Positions 8,321 through 16,327 of a DNA stretch of 35,607 nucleotides are shown here, piece by piece. The DNA lies in contig CAZWCX010000075.1 of NCBI GenBank assembly GCA_964632945.1, positions 1 to 35,607 of the forward strand. Reading direction: 5' to 3'. Within the stretch, counting starts at the first letter, position 1. Every line of letters begins with the position of its first letter. Made by a program: the position numbers and the translations under genes. Source of the DNA: CAZWCX01 sp964632945 (GTDB lineage: Bacteria; Planctomycetota; MHYJ01; WSZJ01; CAZWCX01). Below the pieces are notes generated by a model, which saw only the letters and a program-made list of their open reading frames with translations, was not told the DNA's origin and made no database searches.

Positions 8321-9319
8321 ATGCACTTTACCGAGTTTGAGCGTGCCGTCCCCGCTCCTCGCGGGGGGAAGTCCGTCGCGCTCAAGCCGCTCTATCTCTT
8401 TCACGGGCCCGAGGCCTTTTTCAAGCAGTCGGGTCTGGCACGATTGCGCCACGCGCTGGGCTTGAAAGAACCGGGGATGCGGGTGGACGGCGCCGAGGCG
8501 GTGATCGACCGTGTCCTGGATGAGCTCTTTACGCTGCCTTTCTTCGGGGCCGGCACGAAATTCGTGATCCTTGAGGGGGCGGAGACGTTCTTCTCGGATC
8601 ACGAGAAGGTGCTGCGCAAGGTCTACGCGGCGCCTCCCTCGACCTCCGTACTGGCGTTGGTGGCGGGAAAGCTGCCGAAGAACTCCCGCCTGATCAAGTG
8701 GGTGGACGAAGTGGGCGCGGCGGTCGATTGCGCCGCGCTGGCCGAGGACGCCCGCGTCTCGTGGATTCGTGCCCGGGCGAAGGAAAAGGGCAAGCCGATC
8801 GACGCCGAAGCCGCCGATTTCCTGGCGCGGCGCGTGGACGGCGGACTGCTTCTCCTCGACGGGCATCTCGAGAAACTGGTCCTGTTCGCGGCCGGGCGGG
8901 CGGAGATCACCAAGACGGACGTGGAGGCGCTGGTCGGCACGGACAAGGAGTATGTGAATTTCGATCTCGTCGCCGCCGTTGCGTCGCGACGGAAGGCGCA
9001 GGCGATCGAGATCCTGCACACGCTGCTGCGGGACTCCCAGGGACTGGAGGGGATCATCGGCGCGCTCGCCTGGCAGTATCGGCAGCTCCTGCAGGGTGAG
9101 ATGCTGCTTCGCAGCGGGGCCTCCCGTGCGCAGGCGGGAGCGCAGCTCAAACTGGGGTATCGTCAACAGGAGTTCTTCGGTCGACTGGCCCAGTTCCGGC
9201 CGGGCGAGTTGCGGCGGAAGTACCGGCTGCTCGGACGCCACGACCGGATGGCGAAGACAAGCGCCCTGCCGCAGGAGACGCTCTCGGAGCTCCTCGTCGT
9301 TCAATTGATGGAGGCGTGA
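8321..9319 (+). CDS. holA: DNA polymerase III subunit delta
   Basis: A 332-residue protein, normal size for HolA, the clamp-loader subunit that opens the sliding clamp. Visible family features: the N-terminal PLYLFHGPEAFF (in place of the usual yll.G.e.yl), KFVILEGAETFF, a loop with KLPKNSRLIKWV, and the C-terminal helical collar with EALVGTDKEYVNFDLVAAV and GIIGALAWQYRQLLQ. It is not an ATPase and, as expected, lacks a Walker motif. The ATG at 8321 sits in the first AT-rich stretch after the promoter. No good Shine-Dalgarno sequence is visible in front of it, which is unusual here, but no better start exists. The next gene begins three bases after its stop, so the two are co-transcribed. Confidence 0.93.
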   Translation: MHFTEFERAVPAPRGGKSVALKPLYLFHGPEAFFKQSGLARLRHALGLKEPGMRVDGAEAVIDRVLDELFTLPFFGAGTKFVILEGAETFFSDHEKVLRKVYAAPPSTSVLALVAGKLPKNSRLIKWVDEVGAAVDCAALAEDARVSWIRARAKEKGKPIDAEAADFLARRVDGGLLLLDGHLEKLVLFAAGRAEITKTDVEALVGTDKEYVNFDLVAAVASRRKAQAIEILHTLLRDSQGLEGIIGALAWQYRQLLQGEMLLRSGASRAQAGAQLKLGYRQQEFFGRLAQFRPGELRRKYRLLGRHDRMAKTSALPQETLSELLVVQLMEA

Positions 9320-9322
9320 TCG

Positions 9323-9829
9323 GTGGTCACTTTTTGCACCGTGTGCGGGACGAGTCTTCCGCTGGCCGATCTGCTGATCAAGGGCGGGAAAGAACTCACG
9401 AGTCCCGACTACCGCTGTCCCGAGTGCGGGGACTTCGCCGCCGAGGAGGCGCACGGGAAGAAATCGTCCGACGGCGATGCCGACCTGGAAGACGGTTCGG
9501 CATGGGTCATTCGCGGCGGCGCCGCGGAGACGCGCTCGGCGGCGGAGGCGCTCGCCGGTCTCGCCGTCGCCCGCGTCGCGGCGGCGTCCCCCGCGGTCGC
9601 CGCGCCCGCCATGGCGGCCGCCACGGACTCCTCCCCGCCTCCCTATGAATCGGAGTCCCTCGAGGACGACGTGGTGATGCCGCCCGACACGGACTCCATG
9701 CAGCCCCATCTGCCGCTCGTGCCCGCCGTGGACGAGGAGTTGCAGGAAGATCTTCCGGAAGACCTGGGTGGGTTGGAATCGGCGTCCGAGGACGACGAGG
9801 ATCTCGATTTCATCGAGCGGCCGGAGTAG
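9323..9829 (+). CDS. Acidic protein with N-terminal zinc ribbon
   Basis: A 168-residue protein starting at GTG 9323, with GGAGG eight bases upstream inside the end of holA. Residues 1-40 form a two-knuckle zinc ribbon: CTVC (Cys5, Cys8) and CPEC (Cys32, Cys35). The rest is low complexity: an Ala/Val-rich stretch (about 70-105), then a strongly acidic tail (repeated EDD, DEE, EDL). No membrane helix is evident. No specific family is recognised. A metal-binding adaptor is the safest description. Its three-base spacing to holA and the membrane protein 30 bases downstream suggest one operon. Confidence 0.75.
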   Translation: MVTFCTVCGTSLPLADLLIKGGKELTSPDYRCPECGDFAAEEAHGKKSSDGDADLEDGSAWVIRGGAAETRSAAEALAGLAVARVAAASPAVAAPAMAAATDSSPPPYESESLEDDVVMPPDTDSMQPHLPLVPAVDEELQEDLPEDLGGLESASEDDEDLDFIERPE

Positions 9830-9859
9830 CCCGGTGCGTTCCTGAAGGAGCTCCCTTCC

Positions 9860-10738
9860 ATGGCCAAAGAACCGACCGGTTCGTCGGGCATCCGCCGGAA
9901 TGCATCGTCCCGGCTGAACCCTCCGTCCCAGTCCCGCGCGAAGCCGGACTCGAAGGTGCGGCGCCCCGCGCCGGCCGAGGATGCGGCCGAAGCGGCCCCT
10001 CCGCCCGCCCCGCGCCGGACCGGGGAGTCGAAAGTCCGACGCCCCGCCCCGGTCGCCCCCCCGTCCGAGGACGGCGCCGGCGACGACGCACCCCCGTCCA
10101 GCGATTCCCGGATCCGGCGCCAGCGCGATCAGGAGGAGGATCCCTCCTTCATCTACAAGAAGATCGCCGTCCTCAGCGTCCCGGTGCTGGTGCTCATCCT
10201 CGCCGGGCTCATGCTGCGCAACTATCTCGCGGAGAAGGCGGCGATCGACAACGCCACCAAGAAGCGGGAACAGGGGCCGACGAAGATCGTGAAGCGGGAC
10301 TTCATGAAGGAGATCGAGACCGCGCAATTCATGTTCGACCAGGCCTTCGAACTCCGCAAGGACGCGATGCTCAAGCTGGCGAACGACCCCGAAGCGCGCG
10401 CTGCGACCCTGAACAAGGGGATCGAGACGCTGGTGGCGGCGCACAAGATCTGCACGGATGCCCTCAAGGAAGTCGGCAGCGACACGCGGGGTTATGAATA
10501 CATCCTGGACATGAAAGACCAGATCGAGACGGCGCGGAGCCAGTTCCAGGCGATGCGCGACGAAAAGACCGGGACCGAGCCCGAGAAGGCCCCCGGGACC
10601 ACCACCCAGGATCCGGACGAGTCCAAGAAGGGCGAGAACAAGAATCCCGAAGAGGGCGGGAAAGCGGAGGAGGGCAAGCCGGAAGAGGGCAAGAAGGACG
10701 AGCCCGGTCCCTCCGAGGGGAAGGAAGAGGGGAAGTGA
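9860..10738 (+). CDS. Single-span membrane protein with repeated S-x-[VIL]-R-R motifs
   Basis: A 292-residue protein of unknown function; ATG 9860 follows AAGGAG. Residues 1-97 are disordered and basic/Pro-rich and carry a repeated short motif: SGIRRN (9), SKVRRPAP (31), SKVRRPAP (57) and SRIRRQ (83), about 22-26 residues apart. One transmembrane helix spans about 102-119 (AVLSVPVLVLILAGLMLR). A helical domain follows (about 125-225, rich in conserved-looking EIETAQFMFDQAFELRKDA), then a Lys/Glu/Gly tail to the end. By charge the repeat side should be cytoplasmic. The repeats look like short linear motifs for a partner or kinase. Its stop overlaps the start of the next lipoprotein gene by four bases (GTGA). 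Confidence 0.75.
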   Translation: MAKEPTGSSGIRRNASSRLNPPSQSRAKPDSKVRRPAPAEDAAEAAPPPAPRRTGESKVRRPAPVAPPSEDGAGDDAPPSSDSRIRRQRDQEEDPSFIYKKIAVLSVPVLVLILAGLMLRNYLAEKAAIDNATKKREQGPTKIVKRDFMKEIETAQFMFDQAFELRKDAMLKLANDPEARAATLNKGIETLVAAHKICTDALKEVGSDTRGYEYILDMKDQIETARSQFQAMRDEKTGTEPEKAPGTTTQDPDESKKGENKNPEEGGKAEEGKPEEGKKDEPGPSEGKEEGK

Positions 10739-11799
10739 CGGAGCGCGCGCTCGCGCGACTGGCCTGGCTGCTGGTGCTCCTGCCGCTGACGGTTTCGTGC
10801 GCGGCGGGGACGGGATCTCGCCCCCCGGAGAATGCCGGCCCGGCCATGACGGCGCTCACCCCGGAGGAGGCCGGCCCGGGGCCGGCCGGCGCGACGCGGA
10901 ACGAGGGCGCCCCCGCCGTCCGCTCCGGGTCGTACGGGACGAGCGCCGACCGTCCCCCCGGGGGCGACCCCGGCGGCCATGCCGCGCTCCCGGCAGCGGG
11001 GCGCGCGCCGGGGAACCCGCTTTCGCCGCGTCCCTCCGCCGGCGGCCCGCCGGCGGCGGTGGCGGGCGCCTCGTCGACCCCTGCACAGCCGTCCGAGCCC
11101 GAGCGCGAAGTGGTTCCCGCGCGGCCGCCCCGACTCGACGACCTGATTCGCGCCGAGGAGGCGCGCGTCGCCGCCCCCGGGGCGCCCGCCGAGTCCTGGC
11201 GCTCGCTCGCCCTCCTCTACGCCGCCGCGGGCCGAATGGAGGACGTCTATCGGACGCTGGAGGGAAAGGACCTCGGCCGCGACCCGCTGCTTCGGCTCGT
11301 ATTCGCCGCCGCGGGGGACCGGGTCAACGAACACGAAGCCGCCCTGCGCGCCCTCGAGGCCGTCCGTGCCGACTGGCGCGCCATTCATCCCCTTCGCATC
11401 CCCCATGCCGCCTTCTGTTCCGCGGCGCGGGGGTTCCAGGACTTCACACCCTATCCGGCCGACACCTTCCAACCCGGGCAGGTCGTCGGGGTCTATCTGG
11501 AGATCGACAATTTCGCCTCACGTGCCGCGCGGGGGGGCGAATACGAAGTGTCGATCCACGCGGACGTGGATGTGCTGACACCGCCGCCCAACGAACAGAC
11601 CATCCGGTTGCCGGAAGCGGACCGCTACACGCAGGACCTGGAGCGTCGGACGCCCCGGCCCATCGACGACTTCTCCCTCGGGCTCCGTGTGCGCCTGCCG
11701 CCCAATCTGGTCCCCGGCGCGTACCGGCTGCGGCTGACCGTGGAGGACCGAATTGCCCGGAAATTTGCGGTGAAGTTCCTGGACTTTGCGGTGCGTTGA
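10735..11799 (+). CDS. Predicted lipoprotein with Pro/Ala-rich linker and C-terminal beta domain
   Basis: A 354-residue exported protein starting at GTG 10735, overlapping the previous stop by four bases (translational coupling), with a GGAAGAGGGGAA purine run upstream. The signal sequence ends LPLTVSC (Cys22), a plausible lipobox. A long Ala/Pro/Gly linker (about 25-125) leads to a helical, TPR-like region (about 130-215). The C-terminal domain (about 225-354) appears beta-rich, with GQVVGVYLEIDNF, then DFSLGLRVRLPPNLVPGAYRLRLTVED, resembling an immunoglobulin-like or chaperone-usher-type fold by pattern only. No characterised family is recognised. Operon position suggests it works with the preceding membrane protein in the envelope. 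Confidence 0.75.
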   Translation: MTERALARLAWLLVLLPLTVSCAAGTGSRPPENAGPAMTALTPEEAGPGPAGATRNEGAPAVRSGSYGTSADRPPGGDPGGHAALPAAGRAPGNPLSPRPSAGGPPAAVAGASSTPAQPSEPEREVVPARPPRLDDLIRAEEARVAAPGAPAESWRSLALLYAAAGRMEDVYRTLEGKDLGRDPLLRLVFAAAGDRVNEHEAALRALEAVRADWRAIHPLRIPHAAFCSAARGFQDFTPYPADTFQPGQVVGVYLEIDNFASRAARGGEYEVSIHADVDVLTPPPNEQTIRLPEADRYTQDLERRTPRPIDDFSLGLRVRLPPNLVPGAYRLRLTVEDRIARKFAVKFLDFAVR

Positions 11800-11947
11800 G
11801 GCAAATAATGGGGGGTCGAACCGGGAGGCCGGGGGCGACGGGGGTCCGCGCGGATTTGCCGCGGGCGTCGGAGCTGCCGGAGACCGGAAGGTACGCTTGT
11901 CGGGGGTCGCCGCTGCGCGACGCTCCGGCTGTCGGGAGGATGTCTGA

Positions 11948-13180
11948 ATGATGCGGAAGATCGCCCTGTCCCTGACGGTGGCCCTGTTGGCCGCCGGATG
12001 CGTGAACGGCTCACCCCGATCGACCGACCCCGCCGTTGTGTCGAAGCCCGCGGCCGGCCGTCCCGCCCAGGCCAATGATGCCGGCGTGGTGCGCGACCGG
12101 CTCGGCGACCGGCAGGCGATCGTCCAGTATGCGCAGGAGCGCATGGTGGAGAGCGTCGCGGCGTACGAACGGGGCGAGTTGGACCGGGCGATCTGGGGCT
12201 TCCGCGAGGTCATCGGCGTTCGACCGCTGTACGTGGACGGACACCTGTTCCTCGCCCGTTCGTATCGCTCCCGCGGATCGGTCGAGGGCGCGGCCGCGGC
12301 CCTGACGGACGCGTACCGGCTGGATTCGACGAACCGGGACGTGCGCCTGGAGCTGGCTTCTCTGTACGTGGAGACCAACCGCCACGCGGAAGCGCTGGCC
12401 CTGCTGGAGCCGGTGCGGGATCGTCTCGACGGCGAGGCGGGCGCATTGACGGTGCTGGGCGAATGCCTGGTCGGCGTCGGTCGCGACGACGAGGCACAGG
12501 TCTATTTCCGGCGCGCGCTGGAAATCGATCCGGGGAGCGAAGCCGCGTATCGGGGCATGATGTCGTACCACGCGTTGGCGGGGAACCGCCGCCGCGTACA
12601 GCAATTGATGCGCGACGTCGAGCGCGCCGGGATCTCGGTCGAGCGGGTCCTCCTGGCGGTGGGTGACGCCTGCTGGAAGCAGGGGATGCACGCGCGCGCG
12701 ATTTCGTTCTATCGGGAGAGCGGCGAATGGGCGCCCTACGCGGCGGAGCCTTACGGTCGGCTGGGAACGGCCTTCCGCAGACTCGGGCGGACGGACGAGG
12801 CGCTGAGCTACTTCCGCTCCGGGCTCTCCTATCATCCGGAGCACGCGGATCTCCGCGCGGGTCTCGGCGAGGCGTGCGTGGACGCGGGCCGGACCGGCGA
12901 GGCGATCCTGCACCTGCGCAAGGTCCTGCAGGCCGAACCCGACCATGCGACCGCGCGCCTCGCGCTCTCGCGGGCGTACCGGACCTCCGGGGATGCGCTT
13001 TCCGCGGTGACGGAATTGAATCGCGCGCTGGCGCGGAATCCGCACCGCCCGGAGCTGCACCAGGAACTCGGCCTGGCGTATCGGGAGCTCGGGGAGAAGG
13101 ACCTTGCCGGCGCGGCGTTCGCGCGCGCGCAGCAGCTCGACCCGGAGTCGCGGTTCGTGCACGCGGTGACCGCGAAGTGA
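11948..13180 (+). CDS. TPR-repeat lipoprotein
   Basis: A 410-residue lipoprotein. ATG 11948 (or the adjacent ATG 11951) follows GGGAGGA. The signal ends in LLAAGC (Cys18), a textbook lipobox. From about residue 60 to the end there are roughly ten tetratricopeptide repeats, with clear copies such as LGECLVGVGRDDEAQVYFRR, LGTAFRRLGRTDEALSYFRS and LGEACVDAGRTGEAILHLRK. TPR lipoproteins scaffold envelope complexes (secretion, cell-wall or barrel assembly); the partner cannot be told from sequence. The 148 bases in front hold no clear promoter, so it may be expressed with the upstream lipoprotein. Confidence 0.88.
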   Translation: MMRKIALSLTVALLAAGCVNGSPRSTDPAVVSKPAAGRPAQANDAGVVRDRLGDRQAIVQYAQERMVESVAAYERGELDRAIWGFREVIGVRPLYVDGHLFLARSYRSRGSVEGAAAALTDAYRLDSTNRDVRLELASLYVETNRHAEALALLEPVRDRLDGEAGALTVLGECLVGVGRDDEAQVYFRRALEIDPGSEAAYRGMMSYHALAGNRRRVQQLMRDVERAGISVERVLLAVGDACWKQGMHARAISFYRESGEWAPYAAEPYGRLGTAFRRLGRTDEALSYFRSGLSYHPEHADLRAGLGEACVDAGRTGEAILHLRKVLQAEPDHATARLALSRAYRTSGDALSAVTELNRALARNPHRPELHQELGLAYRELGEKDLAGAAFARAQQLDPESRFVHAVTAK

Positions 13181-13451
13181 TCCCTCGTCCCGCCCGGAGC
13201 CCACGGCGTCCGGCGGGCCGCGGATCCCGGCGGATCGGAGTGGCACGGGGGCGCCCGTCGGCGTTCCCCGGCGGCGTTTCTCCGCGTCCGGGACCGCGCG
13301 AGCCAGGAACCGCGCGCGCACCCGGGCCGGTCCCGCGCGCCGCGCGCGCGAAGTGGACCGCGCGTTCGGCGAAGTTTCGACCCACGGCCGATTCGTCCCG
13401 CGATGTGGGACGCCCGGCCGCCCCTCGGACCCGCACCTCGGGAGAACTCCC

Positions 13452-14102
13452 ATGAAGATCTTCCTCGATACGGCCAACATCGAACACATTCGCGAGGCCG
13501 CCGCCATGGGCGTCCTCGACGGCGTCACCACCAACCCCTCTCTCGTCGCCAAGGAGAAACGCGATCTCAAGACCGCCGTGCGCGAGATCTGCGAGGTCGT
13601 CCACGGCCCGGTGAGCGCCGAGGTCGTCAGCACCACGACGAACGAGATGGTCGCCGAGGGGCGCGACCTCGCGAAGATCCACCCCAACATCGTCGTGAAA
13701 ATCCCCCTCATCCCCGCCGGCATCAAGGCGGTCAAGGTCCTCTCGGGGGAGGGAATCCGGATCAACGTCACCCTCTGCTTCAGCGGCGTGCAGGCCCTGC
13801 TGGCCGCCAAGGCCGGGGCGTCCTTCATCAGCCCGTTCGTCGGCCGCCTGGACGACCGCGGACATGACGGGATGGAAATCGTGCGGCAGATCCGTACGAT
13901 CTACGACAACTACGGTTTTCAGACCGAAGTGCTGGCCGCGAGCTTGCGACATCCGCTCCATGTCCTCGATGCGGCGATGGCCGGAGCGGACGTCGGGACC
14001 ATGCCGTACGACGTCTTCACCAAACTGTTCCAGCACCCGCTGACCGACCTGGGGCTGGAGGCGTTCCTGAACGACTACAAGAAGAGCCAGGCGACGAAGT
14101 AG
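13452..14102 (+). CDS. tal: Transaldolase, small FSA/TAL type
   Basis: A 216-residue single-domain enzyme of the short transaldolase/fructose-6-phosphate aldolase subfamily, which moves dihydroxyacetone units between sugar phosphates in the pentose phosphate pathway. Visible signatures: FLDTANIEHIREA with Asp6, DGVTTNPSLVAKE, the Schiff-base lysine in NIVVKIPLIPAG (Lys83), NVTLCFSGVQA and SFISPFVGRLDD. Length matches the subfamily. The ATG at 13452 follows GGAGAA. The 271 GC-rich bases upstream show no gene and no convincing promoter. Whether it acts as transaldolase or as fructose-6-phosphate aldolase is not decided by what I can see. Confidence 0.93.
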   Translation: MKIFLDTANIEHIREAAAMGVLDGVTTNPSLVAKEKRDLKTAVREICEVVHGPVSAEVVSTTTNEMVAEGRDLAKIHPNIVVKIPLIPAGIKAVKVLSGEGIRINVTLCFSGVQALLAAKAGASFISPFVGRLDDRGHDGMEIVRQIRTIYDNYGFQTEVLAASLRHPLHVLDAAMAGADVGTMPYDVFTKLFQHPLTDLGLEAFLNDYKKSQATK

Positions 14103-14123
14103 GCCGTGCCCAGGGGGAATACG

Positions 14124-14474
14124 ATGGACAAGGTCTGCCTCACCCACCGGGACAAGGTGGCGGTGGCGCAGTGCCACCAGTGTCACAAGCCCGTCTGCCA
14201 GATGTGCGTCATGGACGACCCGCTGGGCAAATTCTGCTCGCCGCAGTGTGTCGCCCGGTACAAGGAGTTCAAGAACCGTTGGAAAGAACCGAACACGAAG
14301 CCGCCGTTCAGCATCGTCGGCGCGATATCGGGCCTGGTGATGCTCGCGGTCGTGGCCCTGGGCATCGCGTGGATCGGCAACAACGTTCTGGGCATCGGCT
14401 TCTTTGCGAAGTACGACTACCTCGGCCAGTACCTGAAAAAGGACGCGCCGAAGGACTCCGGGGAGCCGAAGTGA
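14124..14474 (+). CDS. Small B-box-like zinc-finger membrane protein
   Basis: A 116-residue protein; ATG 14124 is preceded by AGGGGGA and is preferred to an in-frame GTG at 14106 that lacks one. Residues 1-45 carry seven cysteines (5, 17, 20, 25, 28, 38, 42) and three histidines (8, 18, 21) in a pattern like a B-box zinc finger, with CLTHRDKVAVAQCHQC then CQMC. One membrane helix follows (about 63-84), then a short Lys-rich tail. Similar small B-box-like anchored proteins of unknown role occur in several phyla. Its last codon overlaps the next gene (GTGA at 14471-14474), so the two proteins are translationally coupled and may be partners. Confidence 0.8.
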   Translation: MDKVCLTHRDKVAVAQCHQCHKPVCQMCVMDDPLGKFCSPQCVARYKEFKNRWKEPNTKPPFSIVGAISGLVMLAVVALGIAWIGNNVLGIGFFAKYDYLGQYLKKDAPKDSGEPK

Positions 14475-15322
14475 CGGGCCGACGGCGCCGGTCCGTCCCT
14501 GGGGTCGCCTTGCTGTTCGGCGTCCTGCTGGCCGTCTCGGGGTGCACGGGGACCGGGCGGGACGCCGCGTCGTCGGTTCGTCCCTCGGGTCTCGATCGCG
14601 CGGAGGCGGCGTTCCTCGCCGGCGACTGGTTTTCCGCGGAGCGGGAATACCAGGCGGCGCTGGCGGCGGAGGACGATGCGCCGTGGGCCGCCGGCGCCTG
14701 GTATCGCCTGGGCGTGGCGCGCCTGAAACGCGGCGATGCCGCCGCGGCGCGGGAAGCCCTCGATCGGGCGGCGAAGGCCCGTCCCGAGCCGGACCTCGCG
14801 GGCCTGGTCCTCGTTGCCCAGGCGGACGCCGATCGCGGATTGGGCGACGCCCGCGGCGCGGCCGGGCGATACCGCAAGGCCCTCGACGACCATGGCGCGC
14901 GCATCCGTCGCGACCACGCGCTTTACCACCTCGCCCTGTGCGAACGCTCGCTCGGAGCCGCCGAGGATGCCCGCCGGCACGCGCAGGAGGTGGTCACCGT
15001 CCACCCGCGCAGTCCGTATGCGGACGCGGCGCGCATTTTCCTCGGCGATGTCCCCGGCGCGGCCGGGACCACGGCCCCTCTCCCCGCCGTTGCGGGCGGG
15101 CCGTATTTCGCGCAGGCGGGGGCGTTCGCCGAGTACTCCAGCGCCCTGGCGCAGGCCAAGACCGTGGAACGCGCGGGCTTCCGCTGCGACGTGCAGCCGG
15201 TGACCAAGGGCGGTCGCACTCTCTATGCGGTGCGGATCGGCCCGTTCGTCACCTGGAGCTCCGCGAACGAGCAGGCGGGTCGTTTGCGCGGGAAGGGAAT
15301 CTCCGCCGTCGTCGTGCCGTAG
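14471..15322 (+). CDS. TPR lipoprotein with C-terminal SPOR domain
   Basis: A 283-residue lipoprotein starting at GTG 14471, overlapping the preceding stop. After a basic n-region the signal ends LLAVSGC (Cys25), a good lipobox. TPR-like repeats occupy about 38-190 (for example AAWAGAWYRLGVARLKRGDAA-type helices). The last 80 residues form a SPOR domain: YFAQAGAFAEYSSALAQAK, then RTLYAVRIGPFVTWSSA. SPOR domains bind denuded septal peptidoglycan, so a role at the division site or in cell-wall remodelling is likely. The TPR part could recruit partners. This is the last gene of the plus-strand run, meeting ppx tail to tail. Confidence 0.87.
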   Translation: MTGRRRRSVPGVALLFGVLLAVSGCTGTGRDAASSVRPSGLDRAEAAFLAGDWFSAEREYQAALAAEDDAPWAAGAWYRLGVARLKRGDAAAAREALDRAAKARPEPDLAGLVLVAQADADRGLGDARGAAGRYRKALDDHGARIRRDHALYHLALCERSLGAAEDARRHAQEVVTVHPRSPYADAARIFLGDVPGAAGTTAPLPAVAGGPYFAQAGAFAEYSSALAQAKTVERAGFRCDVQPVTKGGRTLYAVRIGPFVTWSSANEQAGRLRGKGISAVVVP

Positions 15323-15323
15323 A

Positions 15324-15376
15324 GGCGGAGGCGGGCCTCGCCCGGCCCCCCGGCGTCGGGCTATCCGCCTCCCGCC
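15324..15376. terminator. Candidate bidirectional stem-loop between convergent genes
   Basis: GGCGGAGGCGG (15324-15334) can pair with CCGCCTCCCGCC (15365-15376) with one bulged base. Inside is a small CGGGC-CTC-GCCCG hairpin (15332-15344) that competes with it. It sits at the junction of two convergent genes and reaches over the stop codon of ppx. No T-runs are present. Weak evidence. Confidence 0.3.
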
Positions 15377-16323
15377 CCCGGACGGAACATTTCCGCGAGG
15401 AGCCCGAAGCGGATTCCGCGCGTGCTGACGCGGCAACGCGACGCCCGCAGCGCGGACAGGATCGCCGCCACCACGGCCGCCCCCGCGACGATCACGTCGG
15501 CGCGGCCGGGATCCATGTGCGGGAGCCGCTTTCGCGTCGCGACCGACATCGAGGCGAGCCTCCCGACCAGGCCCCGGACCGACTCCAGCGACAGTGAATG
15601 ACCGTGGATCTCCTCGGCAGTCACGCGGCGGCCGGAGGGCGCCTTTCCCGCTTGCGCGAGATCGAGCGCGGACAGGCAGGCGAGCGTGCCGCCGATCCCG
15701 ATCAGCGCCCCGTTCGCGGGCAGCAGATCTGCCCGACGCACGGCTCCGAGCGCTTCTCCCAAATGCAGGTTCAGGCGCTCCAGGTCGGACGCGGGAACCG
15801 GATGCCGGCGCAGGAAGCGCTCGGTCAGGCGCACCGCGCCGAGCGGCAGGCTCCGGCTCGATCCGATCCGGTCGTCCTCGCCCACCGTGACCTGCGCCGA
15901 TCCGCCGCCGACGTCGAAGACGGCGCGCAGCCCGCGCACGTTCCAGCCCAGCACCGCGCCCCGGTAGCCGAGTTCGGCCTCGCGCTTTCCGGTGATGACC
16001 TCGACCTCCCATCCGGTTCGTTCGCGCAGCTCGGCGACGAACTCCGGACCCTGCTGCGCGTCCCGGAGGGCGCTCGTCGCCACCGCCCGGACGTGCACCG
16101 CGCCGAGCCGTTTCGCCGTCTCCGCATAGGCGAGCAATTGTCGCATCGTGATCGTGGCCGCGGAAGGCGAGAGCCGGCCGGATATTCCGACGCCGCGGCC
16201 GATGCGCGTGATCACCACCTCCTGGTGCAGGATCCGCGGGCGCGTGGCGCTGCTTCCGCGCGCGACCAGGAGCTTGACGGAATTGGTCCCGATGTCGACG
16301 GCGGCGAGCGTGCGGACGGACAT
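15361..16323 (-). CDS. ppx: Ppx/GppA-family exopolyphosphatase
   Basis: A 320-residue protein of the sugar-kinase/Hsp70/actin fold that hydrolyses inorganic polyphosphate or pppGpp. Motifs: LAAVDIGTNSVKLLVA (phosphate-1), VATSALRDAQQG, FDVGGGSAQVTVGE (phosphate-2 with the conserved GGGS), and IGIGGTLACLSAL. It is the short, two-domain form without the C-terminal HD-like part of E. coli Ppx, so Ppx versus GppA activity cannot be separated. The ATG at 16323 lies four bases after the mgtE stop, with a weak GGTGG inside the end of mgtE, so the gene depends on the upstream operon. Confidence 0.9.
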   Translation of the reverse strand: MSVRTLAAVDIGTNSVKLLVARGSSATRPRILHQEVVITRIGRGVGISGRLSPSAATITMRQLLAYAETAKRLGAVHVRAVATSALRDAQQGPEFVAELRERTGWEVEVITGKREAELGYRGAVLGWNVRGLRAVFDVGGGSAQVTVGEDDRIGSSRSLPLGAVRLTERFLRRHPVPASDLERLNLHLGEALGAVRRADLLPANGALIGIGGTLACLSALDLAQAGKAPSGRRVTAEEIHGHSLSLESVRGLVGRLASMSVATRKRLPHMDPGRADVIVAGAAVVAAILSALRASRCRVSTRGIRFGLLAEMFRPGAGGG

Positions 16324-16327
16324 GGGA

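Noticed and set aside
8111..10444. A 777-residue open frame on the minus strand
   Set aside because: Antisense to holA and the following genes, no recognisable domain, and no start signal.
10735..11799. Chaperone-usher pilus subunit
   Set aside because: The C-terminal beta pattern is only loosely Ig-like, and there is no usher or chaperone nearby.
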